The notes: a model not told the origin generated them from the letters alone. Counted from the first letter of the stretch, positions 16,214-25,438 are shown. The stretch is DNA of 64,000 nt from Bradyrhizobium sp. Gha (GCF_900113735.1 NZ_FOQM01000026.1:47339-111338), one strand, 5' to 3'. Program-made: numbers and translations.

Positions 16214-17488
16214 CTAGCGCTGGACCACCGGCGGCGACGGCTGCACCGCGCCCTGGCGGGCGGGCGCCGCAGGCCGGGCCGGCTTCCTCGGCCGTGGTGC
16301 CGGCGTCGTGGCGGTGGGAGCCGTATCTGCGGCTGCCGGCGCCGTGGCGGCAGGCGCCGCGGTGGCCGGCGCGGGCGCATCATCGGCCGGCTCGACCATG
16401 TCGTTCTGGATCTGCTTCTCCATCGCGCGCAGCTTGGCGACGTTCTTCTGGTGCGCGTCGTAGGTCTCGGTGAAGGCGTGCCCACCCGAACCGTCGGCGA
16501 CGAAAAAGAGGTCGCGGGTGCGGGCCGGGTTGGCGGCGGCCTCCAGCGAGGCGCGGCCGGGGTTGGCAATCGGACCCGGCGGCAGTCCCTCGATCACATA
16601 GGTGTTGTAGGGCGAGGGCTGAGTGATCTCACTGCGCTTGATCGGACGTCCCAGCGTGCCCTTGCCGCCGACAAGGCCGTAGATAATGGTCGGATCGGAC
16701 TGCAGCTTGATCTTCTGCTTCAGGCGATTGACGAACACGGCGGCGACGCGGCTGCGCTCGTCCGGTTTGCCGGTCTCCTTCTCGACGATCGAGGCAAGCG
16801 TCACCAATTGCTCCGGCGTCTTGACGGGAAGATCCTGGCTACGGCGCTCCCAAATCTCCGCGAGCACGCGCTTGTGCGCCTGTTGCATGCGCTGGATCAC
16901 CTGGTCGCGCGGGGTCCCGCGCGGGAACTTGTAGGTCTCGGGCAGCAGCGTGCCCTCACGGGGCACCTCGTGAACGCTGCCGGTGAAGATGTCGTTGTCG
17001 GACAGCCGCGCCACGATCTGCTCGGAGGTCAGGCCCTCCGGAATCGTCACGGCGTGCTGGACAACCTTGCCTTCGACGATGGTCGCGATGACGTCACGCA
17101 GGGACGCGTTCTTCTGGAACGAATACTCACCGGGCTTCAGGTCCGAGCTCGCCTTCAGCGCAGCCACGGCGCCGATGAACACCCATGGATTGACGTCGGT
17201 GACGCCTTCCCGGTTCAAGGTCTCGGCGATGTCGCGCTTGCCCGCGCGCTGGGGAATGTTGACGACCTTGTCGTCCTTCAGCGGCCCGGGCGATTCGAGC
17301 ACCTGCCGTCCGTAATAATAGGCCGCGCCTGCGCCGATCATGCCGATCAAGAGCAAGGTGATGATGGCGTTGCCGACCACGACGAAGGGATTGCGCGCCC
17401 GCTCCGAACGCTTCGGCGGCGGCGGGACCTGCTCGGGTTCGAGCGCTGCCCGCGGACTCCGGGGCGAAATGGGCGGCCTTTCACTCAT
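16214..17488 (-). CDS. mltG: Endolytic murein transglycosylase MltG
   Basis: 424 residues. A basic, proline-rich cytosolic N-terminus is followed by one membrane helix (NAIITLLLIGMIGAGAAYYY, about 38-58), then a LysM-like region and the YceG catalytic domain. The catalytic glutamate is in LVTLASIVEKETGKPDE, and QSDPTIIYGL and SPYNTYVIEGLPPGPI are conserved blocks. The last 60 residues are an Ala/Pro/Thr tail. MltG cuts nascent glycan strands and sets their length. Association with the fab cluster is normal for alphaproteobacteria. Confidence 0.95.
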   Translation of the reverse strand: MSERPPISPRSPRAALEPEQVPPPPKRSERARNPFVVVGNAIITLLLIGMIGAGAAYYYGRQVLESPGPLKDDKVVNIPQRAGKRDIAETLNREGVTDVNPWVFIGAVAALKASSDLKPGEYSFQKNASLRDVIATIVEGKVVQHAVTIPEGLTSEQIVARLSDNDIFTGSVHEVPREGTLLPETYKFPRGTPRDQVIQRMQQAHKRVLAEIWERRSQDLPVKTPEQLVTLASIVEKETGKPDERSRVAAVFVNRLKQKIKLQSDPTIIYGLVGGKGTLGRPIKRSEITQPSPYNTYVIEGLPPGPIANPGRASLEAAANPARTRDLFFVADGSGGHAFTETYDAHQKNVAKLRAMEKQIQNDMVEPADDAPAPATAAPAATAPAAADTAPTATTPAPRPRKPARPAAPARQGAVQPSPPVVQR

Positions 17489-17612
17489 CGAAGCAACCTG
17501 AATCCTGCCGGTTCAATCGCAGCCGGGCATCACTTGCCGAGCCAACTACACGCGCCCACAGACATGACTATCGCCGAATACGGCAAAACGGTGGATTCGT
17601 CGCGAACACAAA

Positions 17613-18878
17613 CTATTGGCTTAGTCGCCGGACGATCACCGACGCATTGGTACCGCCGAAACCAAACGAATTCGACAACGCAACGTTCACGTCACGTTTC
17701 TTCGCCTTGTGCGGCACGAGATCGATCGCGGTCTCGATCGACGGGTTGTCCAAATTGATGGTCGGTGGGACGACGTTATCGCGAATCGCGAGGATGGCGA
17801 AGATCGCCTCGATCGCACCGGCAGCGCCGAGCAGATGGCCGGTCGACGATTTGGTCGAGGACATCGCGACCTTGGACGCGGCATTGCCAAGCAGCCGCTC
17901 CACTGCGCCGAGCTCGATCTCGTCGCCGAGCGGCGTGGAGGTGCCGTGCGCGTTGATGTAGTCGAGGTCGGATGCCGTCAGGCCGGCCCGCTTGAGCGCG
18001 GCGGACATGCTGCGGAAGCCGCCATCGCCGTCTGGCGCAGGCGACGTAATGTGATAGGCGTCGCCCGACAGACCGTAGCCGATCACCTCGGCATAGATCT
18101 TCGCGCCGCGTCGCCGGGCGTGATCGAGCTCCTCCAGAACGAGGACGCCGGCGCCCTCGCCCATGACAAAGCCGTCACGGTCCTTGTCGTAGGGACGGGA
18201 GGCCTTCTCGGGCGTCTCGTTGAACCCGGTCGACAGCGCCCGCGCCGCGTTGAAGCCGGCAATGCCGATGCGGCTGATCGGCGACTCCGCTCCGCCGGCA
18301 ACCATCACGTCGGCATCGCCGAGCGCGATCAGCCGGGCGGCGTCGCCGACGGCGTGCGCGCCGGTCGAGCAGGCCGTGACCACCGAATGGTTCGGTCCCT
18401 TCAACCCGTGCGCGATCGAAACATAGCCGGAGGCGAGATTGATCAGGCGGCCGGGAATGAAGAACGGGGATACCCGGCGTGGTCCGCGCTCCTTCAAGAG
18501 GATCGCGGTGTCGGCGATGCCGTTGAGGCCGCCGATGCCCGAGCCGATCATGGTTCCGGTCGCACATTTGTCCTCTTCGGTCTCGGGATGCCAATTGGCA
18601 TCGTCGAGCGCCTGGCCGGCCGCGGCCATGCCGAAGATGATGAAGTCGTCGACCTTGCGCTGGTCTTTCGGCTCCATCCATTTGTCGGCATTGAAGGTGT
18701 CGTTGCTGCCGTCGCCGCGCACCACCGTGCAGGCGATCTTGGTCTGCAGATCGGAGACATCGAAGCTCTCGATTGGACGTGCACCGCTCTCACCGTTGAG
18801 AATGCGCTTCCAGGTCGGCTCGACGCCGCAGCCGAGCGGCGACACCATGCCGAGACCCGTGACGACAACCCGCCTCAT
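17613..18878 (-). CDS. fabF: 3-oxoacyl-ACP synthase II (KAS II)
   Basis: 421 residues. The condensing enzyme extends acyl-ACP with malonyl-ACP. The Cys-His-His triad is visible: TACSTGAHAVGDAARL (Cys about 170), NAHGTSTPLGD, and SSTGHLLGAAGAIEA. The N-terminus RRVVVTGLGMVSPLG and the C-terminal NSFGFGGTNAS are standard. It follows acpP by about 106 bases on the same strand and precedes mltG. Confidence 0.96.
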   Translation of the reverse strand: MRRVVVTGLGMVSPLGCGVEPTWKRILNGESGARPIESFDVSDLQTKIACTVVRGDGSNDTFNADKWMEPKDQRKVDDFIIFGMAAAGQALDDANWHPETEEDKCATGTMIGSGIGGLNGIADTAILLKERGPRRVSPFFIPGRLINLASGYVSIAHGLKGPNHSVVTACSTGAHAVGDAARLIALGDADVMVAGGAESPISRIGIAGFNAARALSTGFNETPEKASRPYDKDRDGFVMGEGAGVLVLEELDHARRRGAKIYAEVIGYGLSGDAYHITSPAPDGDGGFRSMSAALKRAGLTASDLDYINAHGTSTPLGDEIELGAVERLLGNAASKVAMSSTKSSTGHLLGAAGAIEAIFAILAIRDNVVPPTINLDNPSIETAIDLVPHKAKKRDVNVALSNSFGFGGTNASVIVRRLSQ

Positions 18879-18984
18879 GTCCGAAAACTCCGCATCGAAA
18901 GATTCACGGCCAATAACAAGAAACCGGCTGACCGCTGGGAAGCGGCCCGTCCGGTTTCAATGTTGTCCCCGCGAATGAAGAGCC

Positions 18985-19224
18985 TTAGCTCTTCGCGTTC
19001 TTCTCGAGAAACTTCGTGGCGTCGCCGACGGTGAGAATCGTCTCCGCGGCATCATCCGGAATCTCGCAGCCGAATTCTTCTTCGAACGCCATCACCAGCT
19101 CGACGGTGTCCAGACTGTCGGCGCCGAGGTCGTCGATGAAGCTCGCTGCGTCGACAACCTTCTCGGGTTCAACACCAAGGTGTTCGACCACGATCTTCTT
19201 AACCCGCTCGCCAATGTCACTCAT
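18985..19224 (-). CDS. acpP: Acyl carrier protein
   Basis: 79 residues, acidic, with the phosphopantetheine attachment serine in GADSLDTVELVMAFEE. Carries acyl chains for the Fab enzymes and for LPS acylation. Length and sequence are typical of the housekeeping protein. It lies between fabG and fabF; the 310-base gap upstream suggests its own promoter, as expected for a highly expressed gene. Confidence 0.97.
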   Translation of the reverse strand: MSDIGERVKKIVVEHLGVEPEKVVDAASFIDDLGADSLDTVELVMAFEEEFGCEIPDDAAETILTVGDATKFLEKNAKS

Positions 19225-19534
19225 TGCATAACCTCGTGTTGTTCCCTGTAGACCCGACCCCCCGGGACGATACGAGCCGTCGTGGTCGTTGACTGCCTTC
19301 GCTTACGAACTTTGATGTGGTCCCACCCTAGACGATGCAGGACCGGGCGAACGACGGCCAAGGCTCTGCATCGCCAATATACAGGGTTTCAAAAACCTGC
19401 AATGGCGTTCTTTGCCCATCCGTTGAGCGTCCGGTTATCATACTTCAACTGCCTTGACTACACGCCTCAATTCGCTCCGGAAACGTCCGTTGCCGCTTCC
19501 GCCCCCGCCGATGTGGGCAGTGCGGAACGGCGCG
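19225..19534. other. Gap between fabG and acpP
   Basis: 310 bases with no supported gene. It should hold an acpP promoter on the minus strand, but I could not find a convincing -35/-10 pair. A small inverted repeat (GGTTT/AAACC) lies near 19388-19400. Confidence 0.4.
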
Positions 19535-20272
19535 TCAGATCATGGCCATGCCGCCGTTGACGTGGATGGTTTGGCCGGTGACGTAGGCTGCTTCGTTCGA
19601 ACTCAGGTAGACGGCGGCGGCCGCAATGTCCTCGGGCGTCCCCAGGCGGTTGGCCGGAACCTTGGTCAGAATCGTCTCTCGCTGCTTGTCATTGAGTGCA
19701 TCGGTCATCGGCGTTTTGATGAAGCCGGGCGCGATGCAGTTGGCGGTGACGCCGCGCTTGGCGTATTCGGCGCCGAGCGTCTTGATCATGCCGATCAGGC
19801 CCGCCTTCGACGCGGTGTAATTGCCTTGCCCGGGGTTGCCTGTGACGCCCACCACAGAGGTGATGGCGACGATCCGGCCGAAGCGCTTGCGCATCATCAG
19901 CTTGGTGGCGGCCCTCGCCAACCGGAAGGTCGCGGTCAAATTGACGTTGATGACCTCGTCCCAATCCTCGTCGCGGAGCTGAACGAACAGATTGTCACGC
20001 GTGATGCCGGCATTGGCGATGAGAATGTCGAGCTGGCCCATTGCCGCTTCGGCAGCCGGCACCAGCGCCTCGACCTCGTCGGCCTTGGAGAGATTGCAGG
20101 GCAGCACGAAGGCACGCTCGCCGAGCTTGCCGGCCAGCTCGTCCAGCACGTCCTTGCGCGTTCCAGAGATCGCGACGGTGGCGCCCTGCGCGTGCAGCGC
20201 CTGCGCAATCGCGCCGCCGATGCCGCCGGTCGCGCCGGTGACGAGCGCCTTCTTGCCAGTCAGATCGAACAT
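19535..20272 (-). CDS. fabG: 3-oxoacyl-ACP reductase
   Basis: 245 residues, short-chain dehydrogenase family. NADPH-binding TGATGGIGGAIA is at the N-terminus, NAGITRDNLFVQLRDEDWD is the FabG-specific block, and the catalytic Ser-Tyr-Lys set appears in ITSVVGVTGNPGQGNYTASK. It reduces 3-oxoacyl-ACP in the elongation cycle. It is located 69 bases after fabD on the same strand and ends in the family's GMAMI. Confidence 0.96.
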   Translation of the reverse strand: MFDLTGKKALVTGATGGIGGAIAQALHAQGATVAISGTRKDVLDELAGKLGERAFVLPCNLSKADEVEALVPAAEAAMGQLDILIANAGITRDNLFVQLRDEDWDEVINVNLTATFRLARAATKLMMRKRFGRIVAITSVVGVTGNPGQGNYTASKAGLIGMIKTLGAEYAKRGVTANCIAPGFIKTPMTDALNDKQRETILTKVPANRLGTPEDIAAAAVYLSSNEAAYVTGQTIHVNGGMAMI

Positions 20273-20341
20273 CGAAACAACTCCTCCAAAGCACGATCCG
20301 GAAAAGTGTGCAGCGGTTTTCCGGACAGATCGTGCGCAAAC

Positions 20342-21301
20342 TCAAGCCTGCTTGGCAGCGGCCAATGCATCCTTGGCGGCAGCAATATCGTTGGGGCCAC
20401 TGACTGCAACGCCGACGGCGCCGTCGGCGATGCGCTTGACGAGACCCGTCAGCACCTTGCCGGCGCCGATCTCGAAAAACCGGGTGACGCCCTGCCCTGC
20501 CATGTAGGCAACCGACTCGCGCCAGCGCACCGTGCCGGTGACCTGCTCAACCAGCCGGCGACGAATCTCGTCGGGATCGGTGATGGCTGATGCCAGTACG
20601 TTCGACACCAGCGGCGCAGCCGGCGGCTTGATCGTGACCTTGGACAGCGCCTCCGCCATCGCGTCGGCCGCGGGCTGCATCAGCTGGCAGTGGAATGGCG
20701 CGGACACCGGCAGCAGCATCGCGCGCTTGGCGCCCTTGGTCTTGGCAATCTCGACGGCGCGATCGACCGCGGCCTTGTCGCCGGACACGACCACCTGCCC
20801 GCCACCATTATCGTTGGCAGCCTGGCAGACCTGGCCCTGCGCCGCCTCCTTGGCGACCTCCATGGCCGCCTCGTAGTCGAGGCCGAGCAGCGCGGCCATG
20901 GCACCGGCCCCAACAGGCACGGCCTTTTGCATTGCGAGACCGCGGGTGCGAAGCAGCCGCGCGGTGTCCGAGATCGTCAGGCTGCCGGCAGCAGCCAGCG
21001 CCGAATATTCGCCAAGCGAGTGGCCGGCCACAAAGGCAGCGTCCTGCCCTACGGAAAAGCCAGCCTCGGCCTCCAGCACGCGCAGAGTAGCCACGGAGAC
21101 GGCCATCAAGGCCGGCTGGGCGTTCTCGGTCAGTTGCAGCGTCTCCGCGGGACCATCCCAAATGATCGCCGTCAGCTTCTCTCCAAGGGCGGCATCGACC
21201 TCCTCGAACACGGCGCGCGCCACCGGAAAGGCGTCGGCCAAGGTCTTGCCCATCCCAACAGCCTGGGAACCCTGCCCCGGAAATGTGAATGCTGCCGTCA
21301 T
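20342..21301 (-). CDS. fabD: Malonyl-CoA:ACP transacylase
   Basis: 319 residues from the ATG at 21301, which has GGGGAG six bases upstream; an upstream in-frame start would add eight residues. Family motifs: FPGQGSQAVGMG, the nucleophile elbow GHSLGEYSALAAAG, and the catalytic histidine in SAPFHCQLM. It loads malonyl groups onto ACP for fatty-acid synthesis. First gene of the minus-strand fab cluster. Confidence 0.96.
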   Translation of the reverse strand: MTAAFTFPGQGSQAVGMGKTLADAFPVARAVFEEVDAALGEKLTAIIWDGPAETLQLTENAQPALMAVSVATLRVLEAEAGFSVGQDAAFVAGHSLGEYSALAAAGSLTISDTARLLRTRGLAMQKAVPVGAGAMAALLGLDYEAAMEVAKEAAQGQVCQAANDNGGGQVVVSGDKAAVDRAVEIAKTKGAKRAMLLPVSAPFHCQLMQPAADAMAEALSKVTIKPPAAPLVSNVLASAITDPDEIRRRLVEQVTGTVRWRESVAYMAGQGVTRFFEIGAGKVLTGLVKRIADGAVGVAVSGPNDIAAAKDALAAAKQA

Positions 21302-21470
21302 TCGGCGCTCCCCTGGATTGCTCAAGCCCTATGAGAACCCGGCAGCCGATGACGTCCGGCCCGAGCCTTGGTTCCCGACCATGCTCCGAAAGGGGCCGTA
21401 GACCCGGCCAGGGCTAAAATGTCAAGCTGAGTTGGGCACTTCGCCCGGCATTCCCCTGGGGATGCGGCCC

Positions 21471-22496
21471 CTAGAAGCCACCGTTGGTCTGATTGGCATC
21501 GACCGCCGCCCCCGCCTGAGCGCGGCGCGCGCTGTTCACCAGCTTGCCGGGACGGTCATCGCGATCGGGCTTCGCGGTTGCGAGCCGCAGCACCGCTGCG
21601 TAGCCGGGCTGCACCTCCATCCGGCCTGCATGCCGGCTCTCGCTGAGCAGGCGATGGACCTTCGGAAGATTGTAGCAGGGCACGTAGAACAGCAGATGAT
21701 GTTCGAGGTGATAATTCACGTAGTACGGCGCGATGAACAGACGCTCCAAGACGTTCGCATGCGTCGTGCGGGTGTTGCGTAGGGGATCGCCGCTGTCAGG
21801 CACGACAGCGTGCTCGGCGATGTTGCGGATGCGGGTGATGACCATCATCCAGGTCAACAACGGGACCAGCCACAGCAGCGGATAGGCCCACCACACGCCG
21901 GCGGCCGCGAGGCCAGCGAACATCGCGGCGTTGACCAGGCATTGCGGGCCGAGCTTGTCCCGGAAATGCGCGGCGCGCTGTCGCCAGGGCCAGTCCTTCG
22001 GCCCGAGCGCATTGAGCAATTGCGCCTTGCGCTGCTGGTAGCCGGTCTGCCCGCTGATGTCGCGGATGAACTTGCGGCGGTAGCTCAGCCTGGTGATCGG
22101 AAACGGCGCCGACAGCACGAGATCGGGATCGTCCTCCTGCTGCGTGCGCGCGTGATGCTGCAGGTGATAGCGCCGATAGCTGCGCGTCTCCGCAAAGATC
22201 GGATAGGCGCACAGCCACTGGCTCAGCGCCAGGTTGGTTTTCTCGTCAGCGGACAGGCAGCCATGAGCGCCGTCATGCATGAGGATTGCCAGGCCAAGTT
22301 GGCGCGAGCCGATGATGGCGACCGCAAGAATATAGGTGATCGGATTGGGCCACCACGCGACCAAGGCGATCGCGCCAATGATCAGCGCCCAGGCATGGGC
22401 GATCATCGCGACGCCTTTCCAGGTCACGCGCTGACGCACGTCGGCCAATTGATCGTCGGTCAGGAAATCGCGGGCACGCATGCGAAGCGCGGTCAT
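21471..22496 (-). CDS. Membrane fatty acid desaturase family protein
   Basis: 341 residues with four to six hydrophobic segments and the three histidine boxes of di-iron desaturases: MHDGAHG, RYHLQHHARTQQEDDPDL, and NYHLEHHLLFYVPCYNLP. It introduces a double bond or a related oxidation into a lipid chain in the inner membrane; the exact substrate is unknown. It is encoded directly after a TetR regulator (3 bases between them), suggesting an operon controlled by that regulator, similar in layout to DesT-controlled desaturases of Pseudomonas. The C-terminal 45 residues are hydrophilic. Confidence 0.88.
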   Translation of the reverse strand: MTALRMRARDFLTDDQLADVRQRVTWKGVAMIAHAWALIIGAIALVAWWPNPITYILAVAIIGSRQLGLAILMHDGAHGCLSADEKTNLALSQWLCAYPIFAETRSYRRYHLQHHARTQQEDDPDLVLSAPFPITRLSYRRKFIRDISGQTGYQQRKAQLLNALGPKDWPWRQRAAHFRDKLGPQCLVNAAMFAGLAAAGVWWAYPLLWLVPLLTWMMVITRIRNIAEHAVVPDSGDPLRNTRTTHANVLERLFIAPYYVNYHLEHHLLFYVPCYNLPKVHRLLSESRHAGRMEVQPGYAAVLRLATAKPDRDDRPGKLVNSARRAQAGAAVDANQTNGGF

Positions 22497-22499
22497 GGC

Positions 22500-23204
22500 C
22501 TAGCCCTCCTCGTTCGAATTGCCGGACGCGTCACGCGCATCGACAAGACGCAGGCGCGCGGTGTCAGCGGTGGATTTCGCCTGCTCCCCGAGCACGCGCA
22601 GCATCTCGGCGCAGAGCGCCTCTGGCGAGCGGCCCATGGCATAGCCTTCGAGCATGACCCCGATGGCGATGGCCCAGAACCGACGCGAGCTCTCGTCGGG
22701 CGCACGCAGCGAGCGCCAGCCGTGCCGCGCTACCTGGCCCGCATAGGCGCGCGCGCCTTCAGCGTGCAGACGCTCGATCGTGCGCTCGACCAGCGGCGCC
22801 AAATCCTGGCGCCGCCGCGTCAGCGTCAGTGCCTCCGCAAAGAACGCGATCGAATCGCTCGCGGTCACAGTCTCGGCCAGCGCGTGAGTGTATTCCCGCG
22901 GCGTATGAGCCTTCAGCGCCGCTTGCTCGGTCGCGCGCGCCAGATACAGGAGATCACGGCAGGCGCATTCGACGAACAGCGCCTCCTTGGTACGGAAGTA
23001 ATAGGTGATCTGGCTCGGGAATGCGTCGGCGGCGGCTGCGATGTCGGTGATCGCGGTGCCCGACAGCCCCCGCTCGCGAAATAGCGGGCTCGCGGCGTCC
23101 AAGAGCAGCGAGCGCATCTTGCGGCCGGCCGAGCGCGTCGCCCGCGCCGCATGCTTGGGGTCGCCAGCCACCTGAACCGGCTCATGGACCGACTTTTCCG
23201 GCAT
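22500..23204 (-). CDS. TetR/AcrR family transcriptional regulator
   Basis: 234 residues from ATG 23204 (GGGAGG about eight bases upstream; a longer frame reaches 23255 but would run through the operator). The N-terminal helix-turn-helix region reads LLLDAASPLFRERGLSGTAI, then TDIAAAADAFPSQITYYFRT, with the usual K-E-A-L-F. The C-terminal ligand domain has no recognisable signature. It is expected to repress itself and the downstream desaturase through the palindrome just upstream. Ligand could be an acyl-CoA by analogy with DesT, which is only an inference. Confidence 0.9.
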   Translation of the reverse strand: MPEKSVHEPVQVAGDPKHAARATRSAGRKMRSLLLDAASPLFRERGLSGTAITDIAAAADAFPSQITYYFRTKEALFVECACRDLLYLARATEQAALKAHTPREYTHALAETVTASDSIAFFAEALTLTRRRQDLAPLVERTIERLHAEGARAYAGQVARHGWRSLRAPDESSRRFWAIAIGVMLEGYAMGRSPEALCAEMLRVLGEQAKSTADTARLRLVDARDASGNSNEEG

Positions 23205-23226
23205 GGAAGTCCTCCCGTCCAATTTA

Positions 23227-23243
23227 TTTGTATGATATACAAA
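23227..23243. promoter_or_regulatory. Palindromic operator upstream of the TetR/desaturase genes
   Basis: TTTGTAT-GAT-ATACAAA is a perfect 7-base inverted repeat with a 3-base centre, ending 23 bases before the regulator start. Its size and place fit a TetR dimer site that would block the promoter. Confidence 0.7.
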
Positions 23244-23332
23244 CAAAGAATTCAAGGGCGAATGTGGCGCGGCTCGATCTGCCCGGGCCAGCCCACCGGG
23301 ACGATCTGAGCCAAAAACTCAGGCCTCAAACC

Positions 23333-23360
23333 TTGCCAAGCCGGCCAAAATCCTTATAAC
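23333..23360 (+). promoter_or_regulatory. Housekeeping promoter of the rpsF operon
   Basis: TTGCCA (23333-23338), 16 bases, then TATAAC (23355-23360). This leaves a leader of about 185 bases before rpsF, containing a small GC hairpin (GGGCC/GGCCC, about 23437-23450). The leader could carry S6:S18 autoregulation as in other bacteria, but I cannot show the binding motif. Confidence 0.6.
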
Positions 23361-23551
23361 GCGCGCATCCGCAGACCCCGGCCGGGAGCTGAACGGACGG
23401 TCTCAGCAAATCCTCAGTGATTTTGGTGTGGCAGGGCCAGTCGGCCCGTCGTCCCGTGTTTCCGCCTTCTGAGCTTAATCCCAGAGTCCTTTCCGAAGGT
23501 CTCTTAAGGGCTTGACGCCGGGCAATGCGCCAACACGAGGAAAGGACGACA

Positions 23552-24046
23552 ATGGCTCTCTATGAGCATGTTTTTCTCGCGCGCCAGGACGCGAGCACGC
23601 AGCAGGTCGAAGAGCTGACTGCGCAGATGACCGGCATCGTCGAGGGTCTCGGCGGCAAGGTCACCAAGACCGAGAATTGGGGCGTTCGCTCCCTCACCTA
23701 CCGCATGAACAAGAACCGCAAGGCGCACTTCGTGCTGCTCAACATCGACGCGCCGTCCGCGGCGATCGCCGAGATCGAGCGCCAGGAGCGCATCAGCGAA
23801 GACGTGATCCGCTATCTCAGCGTCCGCGTCGAAGAGCTCGAGGAAGGCCCGTCCGCGATGATGCGCAAGGCCGACCGTGATCGCGAGCGCGACGACCGTG
23901 GCGGCGGCTTCCGCGGTGAGCGCGAAGGCGGGTTCCGTGGCGACCGCGAAGGCGGTTTCCGTGGTGGTGATCGTGACGGTGGCTTCCGCGGCGATCGCGG
24001 CCCGCGCCGTGGGCGCGACGAAGCTGAAACGACGGATGGGGAGTAA
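23552..24046 (+). CDS. rpsF: 30S ribosomal protein S6 with an RGG-like tail
   Basis: 164 residues from ATG 23552 (AGGAAAGGA upstream). The first 110 residues are the S6 fold: ALYEHVFLARQD, ENWGVRSLTYRMNKNRKAHF, ERQERISEDVIRYLSVRVE. The rest is a 45-residue charged tail with four copies of GGFRG separated by acidic/arginine pairs. S6 binds 16S rRNA with S18, encoded six bases later. The tail is unusual compared with E. coli S6 (131-135 residues), although long tails occur in rhizobia. Confidence 0.96.
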   Translation: MALYEHVFLARQDASTQQVEELTAQMTGIVEGLGGKVTKTENWGVRSLTYRMNKNRKAHFVLLNIDAPSAAIAEIERQERISEDVIRYLSVRVEELEEGPSAMMRKADRDRERDDRGGGFRGEREGGFRGDREGGFRGGDRDGGFRGDRGPRRGRDEAETTDGE

Positions 24047-24051
24047 GAACA

Positions 24052-24291
24052 ATGGCTGAAGCTGGTGCACGCCGCCCGTTTTTCCGTCGCCGCAAGAGCT
24101 GCCCGTTCACGGGAGCCAATGCGCCGAAGATCGACTACAAGGACTCCAAGCTCTTGATGCGTTACGTCTCCGAGCGCGGCAAGATCGTGCCGAGCCGCAT
24201 CACCGCGGTGTCCGCGAAGAAGCAGCGTGAGCTCGCCCGCGCCATCAAGCGCGCGCGGTTCCTGGGCCTCTTGCCCTACGTCATTCGCTAA
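24052..24291 (+). CDS. rpsR: 30S ribosomal protein S18
   Basis: 79 residues with the family pattern RRPFFRRRKSCPFTG, then IDYKDSKLLMRYVSERGKI and RRITA-type rRNA-binding region (VPSRITAVSAKKQRELARAI), ending GLLPYVIR. It partners with S6 on the small-subunit platform. Located between rpsF and the DUF2232 gene, the usual alphaproteobacterial order. Confidence 0.97.
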   Translation: MAEAGARRPFFRRRKSCPFTGANAPKIDYKDSKLLMRYVSERGKIVPSRITAVSAKKQRELARAIKRARFLGLLPYVIR

Positions 24292-24300
24292 GACGAATTC

Positions 24301-24327
24301 GGCCGGCGGCGGTCCACGTCGCCGGCC
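24301..24327 (+). other. Inverted repeat after rpsR
   Basis: GGCCGGCG (24301-24308) pairs with CGCCGGCC (24320-24327) around an 11-base loop. No T-run follows, so it is more likely an attenuator or RNA-stability element than a full terminator; the operon continues. Confidence 0.45.
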
Positions 24328-24421
24328 GTGACTTTCTGTACTCATAAGGCTTCCGGGTCGTCCGGTCGCCGATGGTTGGGGCCGAAGCGCCTCTAACCGC
24401 TCGAAGGGAGCGGGACAGCTG

Positions 24422-25390
24422 ATGATGGTATTTGGACTGATCGCCCTGATCGCCGGCGCTGCGTCGGCCCTGATGTTCGCCTCGATCATTTCGGGCGCGC
24501 TGATCTCGCTCGTCCTGGTTTACCTTGCTCCGCTGCCCCTGATGCTCGCCGCGATCGCCTGGGGGCCGTTCTGCGGCGCGATTGGCGGTCTCGTGGCGAC
24601 GATTCTGATCGCAGGCGCGCTCAGCCCACCGCTCGCGCTCGGTTATGGTCTCGCGTTCGCGTTGCCGGCCTGGTGGCTTGGACATCTCGCGATGCTGGGA
24701 AGGCCCCACGTTGACAGCGGCGCCGGCGACGATACCGCCCCCCCTCACGTCGAATGGTACCCGCTTGGACGAATCCTACTGTGGATCGCGGCGCTCGCGG
24801 CGCTGCTGACCGCAATATCCCTGTTTTCGCTGGGAAGTGACGAGTCCGCCATCAGCGAGGCCATGCGCAGCGGCTTCGCCAAAATTCTTTCACTGGTGAC
24901 CGAGACCACCGTTCCGGAGAGTGATCCACGCGTCGCCGTCATGGTCACAGTGATCCCGGTTCTGGTCGCCGCATCGCAGATGGCGACCCTGATCTTGAAC
25001 CTCTGGCTCGCCGCAAAGGTCGCGGCTGTGTCCGGGCGATTGCACCGGCCATGGCCGGATCTCAGCAGCACGAGCTTGCCCCCCATGACCCTCGTGGCAC
25101 TCTGCGTCGCGCTTGCCTTCAGCTTCTTGGGCGGAATGACCGGCACCCTCGCGGTCGTCGTCACGACCGTCCTGATGATGGCCTTTGCGCTGGTCGGCCT
25201 CGCCGTTCTGCACACCGTCACGCGCGATCTCGCCAATCGCGGATTCTGGCTCGCGGCCGTCTACGCCGTCATCCTCATGTTCAGCGTGAGCCTGGTCCTG
25301 ATGACCGCCCTTGGGCTCGCGGACGCCGTGTTCGGCGTTCGCGAGCGCTTCCTGCGCAACCGGCAACCGCCGCCATTGCCGACATCTTGA
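24422..25390 (+). CDS. DUF2232 family membrane protein
   Basis: 322 residues with about eight hydrophobic helices, starting LIALIAGAASALMFASIISG and containing YLAPLPLMLAAIAWG. The ending VRERFLRNRQPPP follows a long helix set. DUF2232 proteins (YybS-like) are encoded between rpsR and rplI in rhizobia and are presumed transport-like, without a proven function. The start could be either of two consecutive ATG codons (24422, 24425). AAGGGAG is upstream. Confidence 0.85.
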   Translation: MMVFGLIALIAGAASALMFASIISGALISLVLVYLAPLPLMLAAIAWGPFCGAIGGLVATILIAGALSPPLALGYGLAFALPAWWLGHLAMLGRPHVDSGAGDDTAPPHVEWYPLGRILLWIAALAALLTAISLFSLGSDESAISEAMRSGFAKILSLVTETTVPESDPRVAVMVTVIPVLVAASQMATLILNLWLAAKVAAVSGRLHRPWPDLSSTSLPPMTLVALCVALAFSFLGGMTGTLAVVVTTVLMMAFALVGLAVLHTVTRDLANRGFWLAAVYAVILMFSVSLVLMTALGLADAVFGVRERFLRNRQPPPLPTS

Positions 25391-25438
25391 GTTCAACCCG
25401 AAACTGAAAACCCAGAGCACTTCAAAAGGAGAACGAAT

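Noticed and set aside
15953..17758. A 601-codon plus-strand frame opposite mltG
   Set aside because: Arg/Gly-rich antisense of the mltG coding sequence; MltG motifs on the other strand are unambiguous.
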